Source: JANPPS01 sp031428635
GTDB taxonomy: Bacteria > Pseudomonadota > Alphaproteobacteria > Acetobacterales > Acetobacteraceae
NCBI GenBank assembly: GCA_031428635.1
Contig: JANPPS010000059.1
Span: 1 to 14,542, forward strand
Direction: 5' to 3'
Length of the DNA: 14,542 nucleotides
Shown here: positions 1 to 7,248 of the stretch, one piece after another
How the letters are laid out: each line of letters opens with the position of its first letter
Numbering within the stretch: the stretch's first letter is position 1
Position numbers and translations under genes: made by a program
The notes under the pieces: generated by a model
The model's input: only the letters and a program-made list of their open reading frames with translations
Told to the model about the DNA's origin: nothing
Databases searched by the model: none

Positions 1-300
1 GCGGCGCTGATTGTCAGCCACGCTCGTTTCCATCCAAAACCGGCAGTCGAACAGGGCCGCGACGGCCGGGCCGCACTCGTCAAACGGCGCCGGGCGGGCG
101 CGCGGCGTGGCGATCATCCGGCGCTCGCAGGGTTGGGCGCGTAGCTCGATCTCGGTAAGCGTCAGGCCGTGACGGTCCAGCAGTTCCGACACTTTCGCAG
201 CCGCCGCCAGCGCCTCGTGCTCGGTGCAGCCACGGTCGGTTGTTTTAGCCCGCAATGCAGCGATGCGGGCCAGCAGCGAGTCGGGTAGCGGCATACTCAT
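1..300 (-). CDS. DUF2786 domain protein, N-terminal part (runs off left edge)
   Basis: Reading the minus strand from the ATG at 300-298 gives 100 uninterrupted codons up to the window edge, so the C-terminal part is missing. The N-terminus (PLPDSLLARIAAL, then AKTTDRGCTEHEAL, then AAAKVSELLDRHGLTLTEIE) is the DUF2786 helical signature: a short Ala/Leu-rich helix, a Lys-Thr...Gly-Cys-Thr-x-x-Glu-Ala turn, and a second helix ending in xRHGLTLTE. Members are found in bacteria and phages and have no firm biochemical role. A second in-frame ATG lies two codons later. The start overlaps the TGA of the decayed DUF72 gene upstream (ATGA at 300-297), so the two were once probably translationally coupled. 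There is no clear Shine-Dalgarno, which fits coupling. Because the upstream partner is now broken, expression may be reduced. Family assignment is by eye; function unknown. Confidence 0.75.
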   Translation of the reverse strand, partial: MSMPLPDSLLARIAALRAKTTDRGCTEHEALAAAAKVSELLDRHGLTLTEIELRAQPCERRMIATPRARPAPFDECGPAVAALFDCRFWMETSVADNQRR

Positions 301-702
301 GTCAGCCGTTGTAGCAGGGCGCGGGCGGAGCCGGGAGCGCAGACCGTGTTGTCGCCAATACAGTAAACGAAGCGGTCGCGCGGCTGGCCGGCATTATGGG
401 CCGGCACAGCCGAGCCCAGCGCGGACCGGAGCGTGGGCAGGTTGGCCATCAGGGCGCGGGGGCACGGTGACCACGAACACCAACACGTCCGGTGCCGTCG
501 CGCGCCAGGCGGCGGCGCTCGTGATCACCTAGGTATGGTAGGACGTGTCATTGATCTCGATAGACGTGGCTTGCCGGCTGGCTAACGCGCGCTCCTGGGC
601 ATCGGATCGGTCCTTGGGATAGAACGTGTCGCGTCAAAGTGCGAAGGTCCAGCCGCCAATGCCGACCACGATCGAAGCCGAACCCGTCCCCTCACCTTGC
701 AT
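297..702 (-). pseudogene. decayed DUF72 (YecE-like) gene
   Basis: A possible start ATG at 702-700 leads into IVVGIGGWTFAL, matching the usual DUF72 N-terminus (IGxxGWxYxxWRGxFYPxG). The next codon is TGA (636-634), exactly where the family has the Trp of WRG. The same frame continues with RDTFYPKDRSDAQ and ATSIEINDTSYHT, matching the FYPxxL and xSIEINxTFY motifs, then meets TAG (531-529). It goes on with WRATAPDVLVFVVTVP, matching WRxxTPxDFxFxVKxP. At a run of five G (458-462 on the plus strand) the frame shifts. Removing one base restores GQPRDRFVYCIGDN and ARALLQRLT, which match the family C-terminus (DVxVYFDND...Ax.L...L) and end at TGA 299-297. About 110 residues can be recovered against roughly 240-290 for the family, so a large middle part has also been lost. 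Two stops, one frameshift and one deletion make a functional product unlikely. A sequencing error could explain the frameshift but not all four lesions. Confidence 0.8.
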
Positions 703-835
703 TGGCGTTTGTACCATCGCGGATGGGCGTTGCCGCGGTTGCGGGCGCACGTTGGATGAAATTACCCAATGGGGGACAGCGGCAGCCGACGAACAGGCCG
801 CAATTTTGATCCGGGCGCGCGGCCGATTCGATTGA
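659..835 (+). CDS. DUF1289 family small Cys-rich protein
   Basis: A 58-residue protein with the DUF1289 pattern: PSPCIGVC near the N-terminus, then GRCRGCGRTLDEITQWG, with four cysteines at residues 14, 18, 25 and 28 that could bind a metal. Family members are short (about 55-80 residues) and functionally uncharacterised. In many alphaproteobacteria they sit beside unrelated housekeeping genes. I chose the ATG at 659 because homology begins just after it; a GTG at 626 would add 11 residues without family support. A GAAGG about 12 bases upstream could be a weak ribosome binding site. The first 44 bases overlap, on the opposite strand, the 5' end of the decayed DUF72 gene. The TGA stop overlaps the -35 element of the sdh promoter. 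It may be read through into sdhC, but that promoter suggests sdh does not depend on it. Confidence 0.8.
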   Translation: MPTTIEAEPVPSPCIGVCTIADGRCRGCGRTLDEITQWGTAAADEQAAILIRARGRFD

Positions 836-860
836 CCGCCTAACCCACCGAACCTATCTA
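832..860 (+). promoter_or_regulatory. sigma70-type promoter for sdhCDAB
   Basis: TTGACC at 832-837 (five of six to the TTGACA consensus) is separated by exactly 17 bases from TATCTA at 855-860 (four of six to TATAAT). The start of sdhC at 894 lies 34 bases beyond the -10, leaving a short leader. The -35 contains the stop codon of the DUF1289 gene. The elements and spacing are seen directly; use as a promoter is inferred. Confidence 0.6.
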
Positions 861-893
861 TATGTGCTGCATGTGCGAAGGCCACGACACCCA

Positions 894-1328
894 ATGAAAG
901 ACGCCCGCGAAGCGCTGATGGTGGCCCATACGTCCGACGGGCGGACGGTGCGACGCCCGTTATCTCCACACCTTGAAGTGTATCGGCCGCAGCTGTCATC
1001 GGTGCTGTCGATCATGAACCGGGTCACGAGCATCGCCATTTCCGCCGGCACCGCGTTGCTCGTGTGGTGGCTGGTGGCCGCGGCCAGTGGACCATCAGCC
1101 TACGCGACCGTCAGCGCATTCCTCGGGTCGTTCGTTGGCATCTTCGTGCTGTTCGGCTGGACCGCGTCGCTAATGTACCATTTCTTCGCCGGCTTACGGC
1201 ATTTGGCTTGGGACGCGGGCTACGGATACGGGCTTCCGCAAATGCGGATCACGGGCCTAGGCACCGTCGTCGCAACCGGCGTCAGCACCGTGCTGATTTG
1301 GGCTGTGGGCCTGCTGGTGCTGCGATGA
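894..1328 (+). CDS. sdhC: succinate dehydrogenase cytochrome b556 subunit SdhC
   Basis: Membrane anchor of complex II, 144 residues, holding haem b and part of the ubiquinone site together with SdhD. The N-terminus RPLSPHLEVYRPQ is the classic SdhC entry motif. Three hydrophobic segments follow, at about residues 45-65, 78-100 and 118-142. The second ends in MYHFFAGLRHLAWD, where His96 aligns with the E. coli haem ligand His84. The quinone-site Ser and Arg are present in SIMNRVTS (Ser39, Arg43). That motif normally reads S-x-x-H-R-x-[ST]-G; here the His is Asn42 and the Gly is Ser. The ATG at 894 is preferred to the GTG at 864 because MKDAREALMV resembles the usual start. The TGA stop overlaps the ATG of sdhD (ATGA at 1325-1328), indicating coupling. 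First gene of a four-gene operon. Confidence 0.92.
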   Translation: MKDAREALMVAHTSDGRTVRRPLSPHLEVYRPQLSSVLSIMNRVTSIAISAGTALLVWWLVAAASGPSAYATVSAFLGSFVGIFVLFGWTASLMYHFFAGLRHLAWDAGYGYGLPQMRITGLGTVVATGVSTVLIWAVGLLVLR

Positions 1329-1720
1329 AAGAAGCGATTGAGATCAAGGTCCGGCGCAGCCAGCTCGGCCGCGCAAAAGGACTAGGTGCCGGTGGCGGCC
1401 TTCATCATTGGCTGGCCGAGCGGCTGACGAGCATCGCCCTGGTGCCGCTTACGCTGTGGTTCATTTACGCGATGCTGCACTTGGCCGGACGCCCGCAGGA
1501 AGACGTCGCCAGCTGGGCTAGCAATCCCGTGAATGCCGCATTGCTGCTGGCGCTGGTCGGTATGACGTTCCACCACATGGCGCTGGGTTTGCAAGTCGTG
1601 CTTGAGGACTATGTTCATAGTCAACGGATGCGCAGCATTTCGATCCTGGGTGTGAAGGCCGTCTCGGGTCTTCTGGGTCTGATTGCGGGCGTGGCTGTAC
1701 TGAAACTGGCTCTTATCTAA
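1325..1720 (+). CDS. sdhD: succinate dehydrogenase hydrophobic anchor subunit SdhD
   Basis: Second membrane anchor of complex II, 131 residues. It starts MKEAIEIKVRRSQLGRAKG, followed by a Gly-rich turn (GAGGGLHHW) typical of alphaproteobacterial SdhD. Three hydrophobic segments lie at about residues 33-53, 70-92 and 104-129. The second leads into HHMALGLQVVLEDYVHS: His84 is the probable axial haem ligand (E. coli His71), and Asp95-Tyr96 match the conserved DY at the quinone site. The ATG overlaps the sdhC stop, so translation is probably coupled. The TAA stop is 10 bases before the sdhA start, and an AAGG just after the stop serves as the sdhA ribosome binding site. Length and motif order agree with an intact subunit. 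Confidence 0.92.
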   Translation: MKEAIEIKVRRSQLGRAKGLGAGGGLHHWLAERLTSIALVPLTLWFIYAMLHLAGRPQEDVASWASNPVNAALLLALVGMTFHHMALGLQVVLEDYVHSQRMRSISILGVKAVSGLLGLIAGVAVLKLALI

Positions 1721-1730
1721 GGCGATCCGT

Positions 1731-3539
1731 ATGAACGCGATGTCGAAGCCTTCACAGACCTATAACATCACTGACCACACGTATGACGTGATCGTCGTGG
1801 GCGCAGGCGGGGCCGGGTTACGCGCCACGCTGGGCATGGGTGCCGCCGGGCTGCGGACGGCATGCCTGACAAAAGTGTTTCCGACCCGGTCCCACACTGT
1901 GGCAGCCCAGGGCGGCATCGGCGCCGCACTCGGCAACATGGGTGAGGATGACTGGCGCTGGCACATGTACGACACCGTTAAGGGGTCGGATTGGCTCGGT
2001 GACCAGGACGCGATCGAGTACATGTGCCGTGAAGCCATTCCGGCCGTGTACGAGCTTGAGCATTACGGCGTGCCGTTCAGCCGTACCGAGGATGGCCGCA
2101 TCTACCAGCGCCCGTTCGGCGGCCACATGACCGAATACGGCAAGGCCCCGGCGATGCGCGCCTGCGCCGCCGCCGACCGCACCGGTCACGCGATCTTGCA
2201 CACGCTCTATCAGCAGAGCCTGAAGCACCAGGTCGAGTTCTTCGTCGAGTACATCGCGCTCGACCTTATTATGGATGAGGAAGGCGCCTGCCGTGGCGTC
2301 ATGGCCTGGTGCCTAGAAGACGGGTCCATGCACCGCTTCCGCGCGCAGCAGACTGTGCTGGCAACGGGCGGTTACGGCCGAGCCTACTTCAGCTGCACGA
2401 GCGCTCACACGTGCACCGGCGACGGCAACGGCATGGCCATCCGCGCCGGCATCCCGATGCAGGACATGGAATTCGTGCAGTTCCATCCGACCGGCATCTA
2501 CGGTTCGGGTTGTCTGATCACCGAGGGTAGCCGCGGCGAAGGCGGGTACCTGTCCAACAGCGAGGGCGAGCGCTTCATGGAGCGTTACGCTCCGACGGCC
2601 AAGGATCTGGCCAGCCGCGACGTGGTCAGCCGTTCGATGACGCTAGAGATCAACGCCGGCCGCGGTGTCGGTCCGAACAAGGACCACATCAACCTGCACC
2701 TAGAGCACCTGGGCGCCGAGCTTCTACATGAGCGGCTGCCCGGCATCAGCGAAACGGCAAAGGTGTTCGCGGGCGTGGACGTGACCAAGGAGCCGATACC
2801 AGTGCTGCCGACCGTGCACTATAACATGGGCGGCATTCCCACGAACTACCGGACCGAGGTTCTGCGTCCGACCGCGCGTGACCCCGACGCGATCGTCCCC
2901 GGCCTGATGGCGGTTGGTGAGGCTGCCTGCGTGAGCGTGCATGGTGCGAACCGGCTGGGTACCAACTCGCTACTGGACCTGGTCGTATTCGGCCGGGCCG
3001 CCGCCCACCGCGCTAGTGAGATCCTGAAGCCCGGCGCGAGCCAGCCGGCCCTTCCGTCACGCGCTGGCGAGAATGCGTTGGACCGGTTTGATCGCACCCG
3101 CAACGCGTCTGGTGACACGAAGGTCAGCGCGATGCGGTTCGAGTTGCAGAAGGTGATGCAGGCCCATGCGGCCGTGTACCGCAACGCCGACAGCTTGAAG
3201 GAGGGCGTCGGTAAAATGAAGGCTCTCTGGACCGGCAAGGACGATATGAGCGTCAGCGACCGTAGTCTGATCTGGAACACCGATCTAGTCGAGGCGCTGG
3301 AGTTCGACAACCTGATGGGCAACGCCATGACGACGATGGTCAGCGCCGAGAACCGGCATGAAAGCCGCGGCGCCCACGCCCATGACGATTATCCGGATCG
3401 CGACGACGCGGAGTGGATGAAGCACACCCTCGCCTGGTGCAAGCCAAACGGCGACGTGTCGATCGGGTACCGTGAGGTCAAGATGCAGACATTGACGAAC
3501 GAGGTTAGCGTGTTCCCCCCGAAGAAGCGGGTTTACTAG
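1731..3539 (+). CDS. sdhA: succinate dehydrogenase flavoprotein subunit SdhA
   Basis: Catalytic subunit of complex II, 602 residues, oxidising succinate to fumarate at the cytoplasmic face of the membrane in the TCA cycle and respiratory chain. The FAD dinucleotide fold is at VIVVGAGGAGL (residues 20-30). His55 in RSHTVAAQGG is the site of covalent FAD attachment in the family. Expected active-site residues are present: His252 in FHPTG, Arg296 in ASRDVVSR (the proton-transfer Arg, E. coli Arg286), His363 in VHYNMGG and Arg408 in GANRLG. The C-terminus (VSIGYREVKMQTL, ending KKRVY) is family-typical, so the protein is full length. The ATG has an AAGG about eight bases upstream. The stop is TAG, and sdhB follows after 10 bases. 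Confidence 0.97.
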   Translation: MNAMSKPSQTYNITDHTYDVIVVGAGGAGLRATLGMGAAGLRTACLTKVFPTRSHTVAAQGGIGAALGNMGEDDWRWHMYDTVKGSDWLGDQDAIEYMCREAIPAVYELEHYGVPFSRTEDGRIYQRPFGGHMTEYGKAPAMRACAAADRTGHAILHTLYQQSLKHQVEFFVEYIALDLIMDEEGACRGVMAWCLEDGSMHRFRAQQTVLATGGYGRAYFSCTSAHTCTGDGNGMAIRAGIPMQDMEFVQFHPTGIYGSGCLITEGSRGEGGYLSNSEGERFMERYAPTAKDLASRDVVSRSMTLEINAGRGVGPNKDHINLHLEHLGAELLHERLPGISETAKVFAGVDVTKEPIPVLPTVHYNMGGIPTNYRTEVLRPTARDPDAIVPGLMAVGEAACVSVHGANRLGTNSLLDLVVFGRAAAHRASEILKPGASQPALPSRAGENALDRFDRTRNASGDTKVSAMRFELQKVMQAHAAVYRNADSLKEGVGKMKALWTGKDDMSVSDRSLIWNTDLVEALEFDNLMGNAMTTMVSAENRHESRGAHAHDDYPDRDDAEWMKHTLAWCKPNGDVSIGYREVKMQTLTNEVSVFPPKKRVY

Positions 3540-3549
3540 GACTAAGGCA

Positions 3550-4332
3550 ATGGCAACCTTCACGCTTCCCAAGAACAGTAAGATCGGCGTCGGCCGCACG
3601 TTTAAGGCCGCGCCGGGGGCCACGCGCACGAAGGAATTCCGCGTCTACCGTTGGAATCCTGATGACGACGCTAATCCGTCGGTCGACACCTATCAGCTCG
3701 ATCTTGATAAGATCGGACCGATGGTGCTCGACGCGCTGATCTATATCAAAAACGAGGTCGACCCGACCCTCACGTTCCGCCGTTCGTGCCGGGAAGGCAT
3801 TTGTGGCTCATGCGCCATGAACATCGACGGCGGTAACACGCTGGCGTGCCTCAAGGGCCATGACGAGGTGAAAGGTGCCGTACGCATCTATCCGCTGCCG
3901 CACATGGCGGTAGTGAAAGACTTGGTGCCGGACCTCAGTCAAGCCTACGCCCAGCTGCGCAGCATCGAGCCGTGGCTGAAATCCGATACGCCGCCCCCGC
4001 CGGACGCCGAACGGTTGCAGAGCAAGCAGGAGCGCGCGCAGCTCGACGGATTGTGGGAGTGCATTCTGTGCTTCTGCTGCACCACGTCCTGCCCCAGCTA
4101 TTGGTGGAACGGCGACAAGTACCTGGGCCCAGCTGTGCTACTGCAAGCCTATCGCTGGATCGCGGATAGCCGGGACGAGTCGACTGGCGACCGATTGGAT
4201 GCGCTAGAGGACCCGTACAAGCTGTACCGCTGCCACACGATCATGAACTGCACGCAGGCATGCCCGAAGGGGCTTAACCCGGCGCAGGCAATCGGCAAGA
4301 TCAAAGAGCTTATTGCCGACCGTACCGGTTAG
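3550..4332 (+). CDS. sdhB: succinate dehydrogenase iron-sulfur subunit SdhB
   Basis: Electron-transfer subunit of complex II, 260 residues, carrying electrons from FAD to ubiquinone through three iron-sulfur clusters. The N-terminal ferredoxin domain has the [2Fe-2S] ligands Cys80, Cys85, Cys88 (in SCREGICGSCAM) and Cys100. The C-terminal helical domain has CILCFCCTTSCP, with Cys171, Cys174 and Cys177, plus Cys238 in QACPKG, for the [4Fe-4S] centre. Cys181, Cys228 and Cys234 serve the [3Fe-4S] centre. All ligands are in place and the length is normal. An AAGG lies just upstream of the ATG at 3550. It is the last gene of the operon: a convergent gene follows, with hairpins between. Confidence 0.97.
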   Translation: MATFTLPKNSKIGVGRTFKAAPGATRTKEFRVYRWNPDDDANPSVDTYQLDLDKIGPMVLDALIYIKNEVDPTLTFRRSCREGICGSCAMNIDGGNTLACLKGHDEVKGAVRIYPLPHMAVVKDLVPDLSQAYAQLRSIEPWLKSDTPPPPDAERLQSKQERAQLDGLWECILCFCCTTSCPSYWWNGDKYLGPAVLLQAYRWIADSRDESTGDRLDALEDPYKLYRCHTIMNCTQACPKGLNPAQAIGKIKELIADRTG

Positions 4333-4349
4333 TCGCTCTCTGCCCGGTA

Positions 4350-4378
4350 GTTTCCGGCAGTTGGTATCATCCGGAAAC
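4350..4378. repeat. inverted repeat (hairpin) after sdhB
   Basis: GTTTCCGG at 4350-4357 pairs perfectly with CCGGAAAC at 4371-4378 around a 13-base loop, starting 18 bases after the sdhB stop. No T-run follows on either strand, so this is not a standard intrinsic terminator. It could stabilise the 3' end of the sdh mRNA or act with the second hairpin downstream. Confidence 0.45.
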
Positions 4379-4415
4379 AGCGCCTACCTTAGGGTATAGC
4401 TGCAACGGCGATCTT

Positions 4416-4458
4416 TTTCGTGCGATCCTATCCACGGTCGCACGAAAGCCGCGTTTTT
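4416..4458 (+). terminator. probable terminator of the sdh operon
   Basis: A perfect 10-bp stem, TTTCGTGCGA (4416-4425) with TCGCACGAAA (4438-4447), encloses a 12-base loop. Six bases later comes TTTTT (4454-4458). The T-run is a little further from the stem than ideal but is on the correct side for sdhCDAB. On the minus strand no T-run follows the stem, so it would be a poorer stop for the convergent TPR gene. Confidence 0.6.
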
Positions 4459-4471
4459 CGTTTACTCTACA

Positions 4472-6064
4472 TTACCCAACCAAGTCGCGGGCCCAGACCA
4501 ACTCTGGACGCGCTGTTACTGAGCCCTTGGTCAGATCGAGCAGCTTCTGCGCGTAAATCGTGGCCTTTCCTCGGTCCCCCATTTCCTCGGCGGCCCGGGC
4601 CGCGCCATACACCCCGCGAAAGCGGTTCGGTTCCCGCACTAATGACGCTTCATACGCTACCAACGCCCCCATCGGTTGCCCGGCGTCCATGAGCATGTCA
4701 CCGAGCAGTTCCCGTGCCGGCAGTATCCGGCCAGGGGTAACGATATGCTTCTCCTGCCGGTCCTCACGATCGGCCGCGTCGCGCATGCCGGCCAACGCCG
4801 CGTCTTTGTCGCCACGCGCATAGGCGGCCCAGGCCGTCGCGGCGGCCGCTTGGATACCGACCTCGCTCGCCCAATACGTGTCGCCGGCAGCGGCAAGCGC
4901 TTTCTGAACCGTACCGAGTTGCTCGGCATTACGCGACGCTGCATCGGCATCGCCAGACCGGGCAGCCCCGATCGCCCGGGCGAACAATGTCAGCGCATCT
5001 GCCCCGAATAATTGACCGGTCGCGACGTCGGGCAGCTGTGCCGCGCCCTGCCAATCTCCACGCTCGAGCAGCAGCCGGGCAGGCATCGCGGCGCGGGCAT
5101 AGACCGTAACCGCGGGAACGGGCGCTGGGATGATCACAGCCATTGCCGCGCGCGCCGCCGCCGCCGCAGCCTCGTCGCGGGCCAGTTGAAGGTCGGCGTA
5201 CACCAAATAATCCGCCGCATGCTGGCTTTCGCTAAACTCGCCACCTGCCAGCGCCGAGGTGAACGCGCGCTCATTACTTGCGATCGACTCGGTCCAGGCG
5301 CCGACGCGCGTGAAAATATGCGACGGCATGTGCTGGGCGTGCGGGGCGTCGGGCGCGATCGCCGAATAGGCCCGTGCAGCCGCCAGCCCCCTCGCCGCCA
5401 ACGGGGGCGCGTCGTAGGCATGGATCATGTAGTGGGCGATCCCTGGATGGTCCGGGTATTTGCGGAATAGCGGTTCCAGGATATCGGTGGCGCGGGCATA
5501 GGCGGCGTATGTCTGGTCGGACTGCGACTGCGTGGCGGCGATGTAAAGCGCGCTGAAGATACGGGCCTCGTCGTCGTCCGGGTATTTTGCCGCCAGTGCT
5601 TCATACGCGCTGGCACGAGTTGCCTGGCGATCGCGTTCGGGCCGTGTTGCGAAATCCCGGTAGTAGGCACCAACGGCCTCGATGTAGTCCCGCTCGCGCT
5701 GCGTCGACGCGCCAATGCTGCGGGCCTGCGCGAGGGCCGCCTGCCCCTTCACGGCCTCGACCGGGTTCGATCCAGCGCCGTTTAGGGCGTTGTCCATCAT
5801 CAATGACGCAATGCCCCATTCGGCGATGGCGCATGCCGGGTCGGTTGCCAGCGCGGCGCGGAAGCTTACTTCACCGGCGGAATACCAAAACGAATGCAGC
5901 ATCGCGACGCCGCGAAGCAGATCGGCCTGGGCCGCTTGCGTGCAGGAATTGGCAAACGCGACGGTACCGAGGTGACCCTCAACTGCCGCGTGCGTGTGTT
6001 CTTGCTGCGCCTGCGCGGGTCGGGCGGCTATGAGCAGGACGGCTGTCAGTAGATACCGAAGCAT
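4472..6064 (-). CDS. secreted tetratricopeptide-repeat protein
   Basis: A 530-residue protein beginning with a Sec signal peptide (MLRYLLTAVLLIA...AQAQ, cleavage probably near residue 20), so probably periplasmic. The mature part is Ala-rich and almost entirely helical, with degenerate TPR units. Recognisable ones include the segment around LHSFWYSAGEVSFRAALATDP (about residues 56-76) and, near the C-terminus, GQPMGALVAYEASLVREPNRF and GDRGKATIYAQKLLDL. The conserved HYMIHAYDAP and HMPSHIFTRVG motifs in the middle identify a widespread family of roughly 500-600-residue TPR proteins with no assigned biochemical role. TPR folds bind peptides or proteins, so a scaffold role is possible but unproven. 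The ATG at 6064 has GGGGG as ribosome binding site, buried in a 14-bp inverted repeat. It is the last gene in the minus-strand cluster. Confidence 0.88.
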   Translation of the reverse strand: MLRYLLTAVLLIAARPAQAQQEHTHAAVEGHLGTVAFANSCTQAAQADLLRGVAMLHSFWYSAGEVSFRAALATDPACAIAEWGIASLMMDNALNGAGSNPVEAVKGQAALAQARSIGASTQRERDYIEAVGAYYRDFATRPERDRQATRASAYEALAAKYPDDDEARIFSALYIAATQSQSDQTYAAYARATDILEPLFRKYPDHPGIAHYMIHAYDAPPLAARGLAAARAYSAIAPDAPHAQHMPSHIFTRVGAWTESIASNERAFTSALAGGEFSESQHAADYLVYADLQLARDEAAAAAARAAMAVIIPAPVPAVTVYARAAMPARLLLERGDWQGAAQLPDVATGQLFGADALTLFARAIGAARSGDADAASRNAEQLGTVQKALAAAGDTYWASEVGIQAAAATAWAAYARGDKDAALAGMRDAADREDRQEKHIVTPGRILPARELLGDMLMDAGQPMGALVAYEASLVREPNRFRGVYGAARAAEEMGDRGKATIYAQKLLDLTKGSVTARPELVWARDLVG

Positions 6065-6066
6065 CG

Positions 6067-6135
6067 GTGCCCCCTATAAAGGTACGAAACCGTAGGCCAT
6101 TTTATATCTTAATTGCAACGTTTTATAGGGGGCAC
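6067..6135 (-). promoter_or_regulatory. 14-bp inverted repeat masking the TPR-gene ribosome binding site
   Basis: GTGCCCCCTATAAA at 6067-6080 is the exact reverse complement of TTTATAGGGGGCAC at 6122-6135, with a 41-base AT-rich spacer. In minus-strand RNA the distal arm (6135-6122) comes first. The proximal arm carries the GGGGG that is the only Shine-Dalgarno candidate for the TPR gene, ending five bases before its ATG. If transcripts enter from the cupin gene, whose stop is five bases away, the stem would hide this site. If a promoter lies within the AT-rich spacer, only the proximal arm is transcribed and the site is open. The repeat is seen; the regulatory role is inferred. Confidence 0.5.
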
Positions 6136-6140
6136 TTGGA

Positions 6141-6416
6141 TTAGGTCAGGTTCAGCTCGATCAGAACGGTGCCCACATCGAATGCCGCGCTGTGCCAGTC
6201 GCCAGCCGGCAAATGCAGCGCGACGCCAGGTGCCAGAACGATCGCCCCGGCCTCGCACTGCAACGTGCCACCGCCGCTGGCGACGAACAGGAACTGCTCC
6301 TTATCATGATGATGGCGCGCCGCGATCGTACCGGCAGGGATCACGATCTGGCGCAAAATGGCACCCGTGCCGGACAGGGACGCGGTGGTGGACTGCCATT
6401 GGACGGACGTGATCAT
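6141..6416 (-). CDS. small single-domain cupin protein
   Basis: A 91-residue protein spanning little more than one cupin barrel. Cupin motif 1 is seen at AARHHHDKEQFLFVASGGG (His35-His37 and Glu40 as metal-ligand candidates). Motif 2 is at GVALHLPAGDWHSA (Pro70, Gly72 and His75). Proteins of this size are often dioxygenase-like or sugar/metabolite-binding cupins; the substrate cannot be told from sequence. I chose the ATG at 6416-6414 because the 27 extra residues of the longer reading frame overlap the end of the exonuclease gene and look unlike cupin sequence. It follows the exonuclease stop by 32 bases on the same strand, so it is likely in the same transcript. No strong ribosome binding site is visible. 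Confidence 0.8.
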   Translation of the reverse strand: MITSVQWQSTTASLSGTGAILRQIVIPAGTIAARHHHDKEQFLFVASGGGTLQCEAGAIVLAPGVALHLPAGDWHSAAFDVGTVLIELNLT

Positions 6417-6448
6417 CGGTGAATGATCGTCCACCCGGGCCGCACCCG

Positions 6449-7237
6449 TCAAGCGATCGCGACGCACACCGGAACGTGGTCGCTCGTCCGCTCCCAATCG
6501 CGTGCGGCCGTCAGCACCTGCATGCTTTGCAGCACTAATTCCGGCGTCGCCCAGACATGGTCCAGCCGTCGCCCGCGATTATTCACGCGCCAGTCGCGGT
6601 TGCGATAGCTCCACCAGGTGTAGAGTTTCTCCTCGGTCGGTACGAAATGGCGCATTGCGTCCACCCAGCCCGTCGCCATCCAGGCCGCCATCGCCGCCAC
6701 CTCGACCGGCGTATGGCTTACGACGTCGACCAATTGCTTGTGGCTCCACACATCTTGCTCGAGCGGCGCGATATTCAGGTCGCCGACCAAGATGGACCGG
6801 GTTGGCGGGTGCGCTGCGAACCAGGCTGTCGCCTCCGCGACGAAGGCCAGTTTGTGCGCGAATTTGGCGTTCACGTCCGGATCCGGCACGTCACCCCCCG
6901 CGGGCACGTAGAAATTATGCAGCATCAATCCGCCGGGTACGTCTAGGCGCGCAGCCACGTGCCGGCAGTCGCCACGCCCGCACCAATCGGGTGTTACGTC
7001 GTCCAGCACCAGGGGTACCCGCGATAGTATCGCCACCCCGTTATAGCCCTTCATTCCCCGGCGAACCACGTGCGGGTACCGAAGTGCCCCAAGCGCATCG
7101 TCGGGGAACAGTTCGTCCGGTACCTTCGTCTCCTGCAGGCAGATCACGTCGGGCGCGAGTGCGTCGACCAAATGCTGCAACAATCCCGCCCGCAGCCGTA
7201 GCGAGTTGATGTTCCAGGTCGCGATACGCAGCGTCAC
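6449..7237 (-). CDS. xth: exodeoxyribonuclease III (AP endonuclease)
   Basis: A DNA-repair nuclease of the exonuclease III family (endonuclease/exonuclease/phosphatase fold), 262 residues. It cleaves 5' of abasic sites and removes 3' blocking groups in base-excision repair. All hallmark motifs are in order: ATWNINSLR at the N-terminus, LQETK with metal-binding Glu36, GYNGVAILSR, NFYVPAGG with Tyr110, GDLNIAP with Asp153 and Asn155, RLDHVW with Asp226, and TSDHVPV with Asp253-His254. Start is GTG at 7237-7235, 11 bases after the DUF3297 stop; MTLRIATWN fits the family N-terminus, so this start is firm despite a poor ribosome binding site. Length is normal. The gene is flanked on the same strand by the DUF3297 and cupin genes. 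Confidence 0.95.
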   Translation of the reverse strand: MTLRIATWNINSLRLRAGLLQHLVDALAPDVICLQETKVPDELFPDDALGALRYPHVVRRGMKGYNGVAILSRVPLVLDDVTPDWCGRGDCRHVAARLDVPGGLMLHNFYVPAGGDVPDPDVNAKFAHKLAFVAEATAWFAAHPPTRSILVGDLNIAPLEQDVWSHKQLVDVVSHTPVEVAAMAAWMATGWVDAMRHFVPTEEKLYTWWSYRNRDWRVNNRGRRLDHVWATPELVLQSMQVLTAARDWERTSDHVPVCVAIA

Positions 7238-7248
7238 CGACCGTGCGC

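Noticed and set aside
224..532. A 102-codon plus-strand frame at the left end.
   Set aside because: It is opposite the DUF2786 gene and the DUF72 remnant, is low-complexity Arg/Gly/Ala-rich, and resembles no family.
1064..1720. A longer in-frame version of sdhD reaching back into sdhC.
   Set aside because: The extra N-terminal residues are sdhC read in another frame. SdhD homology starts at the ATG at 1325.
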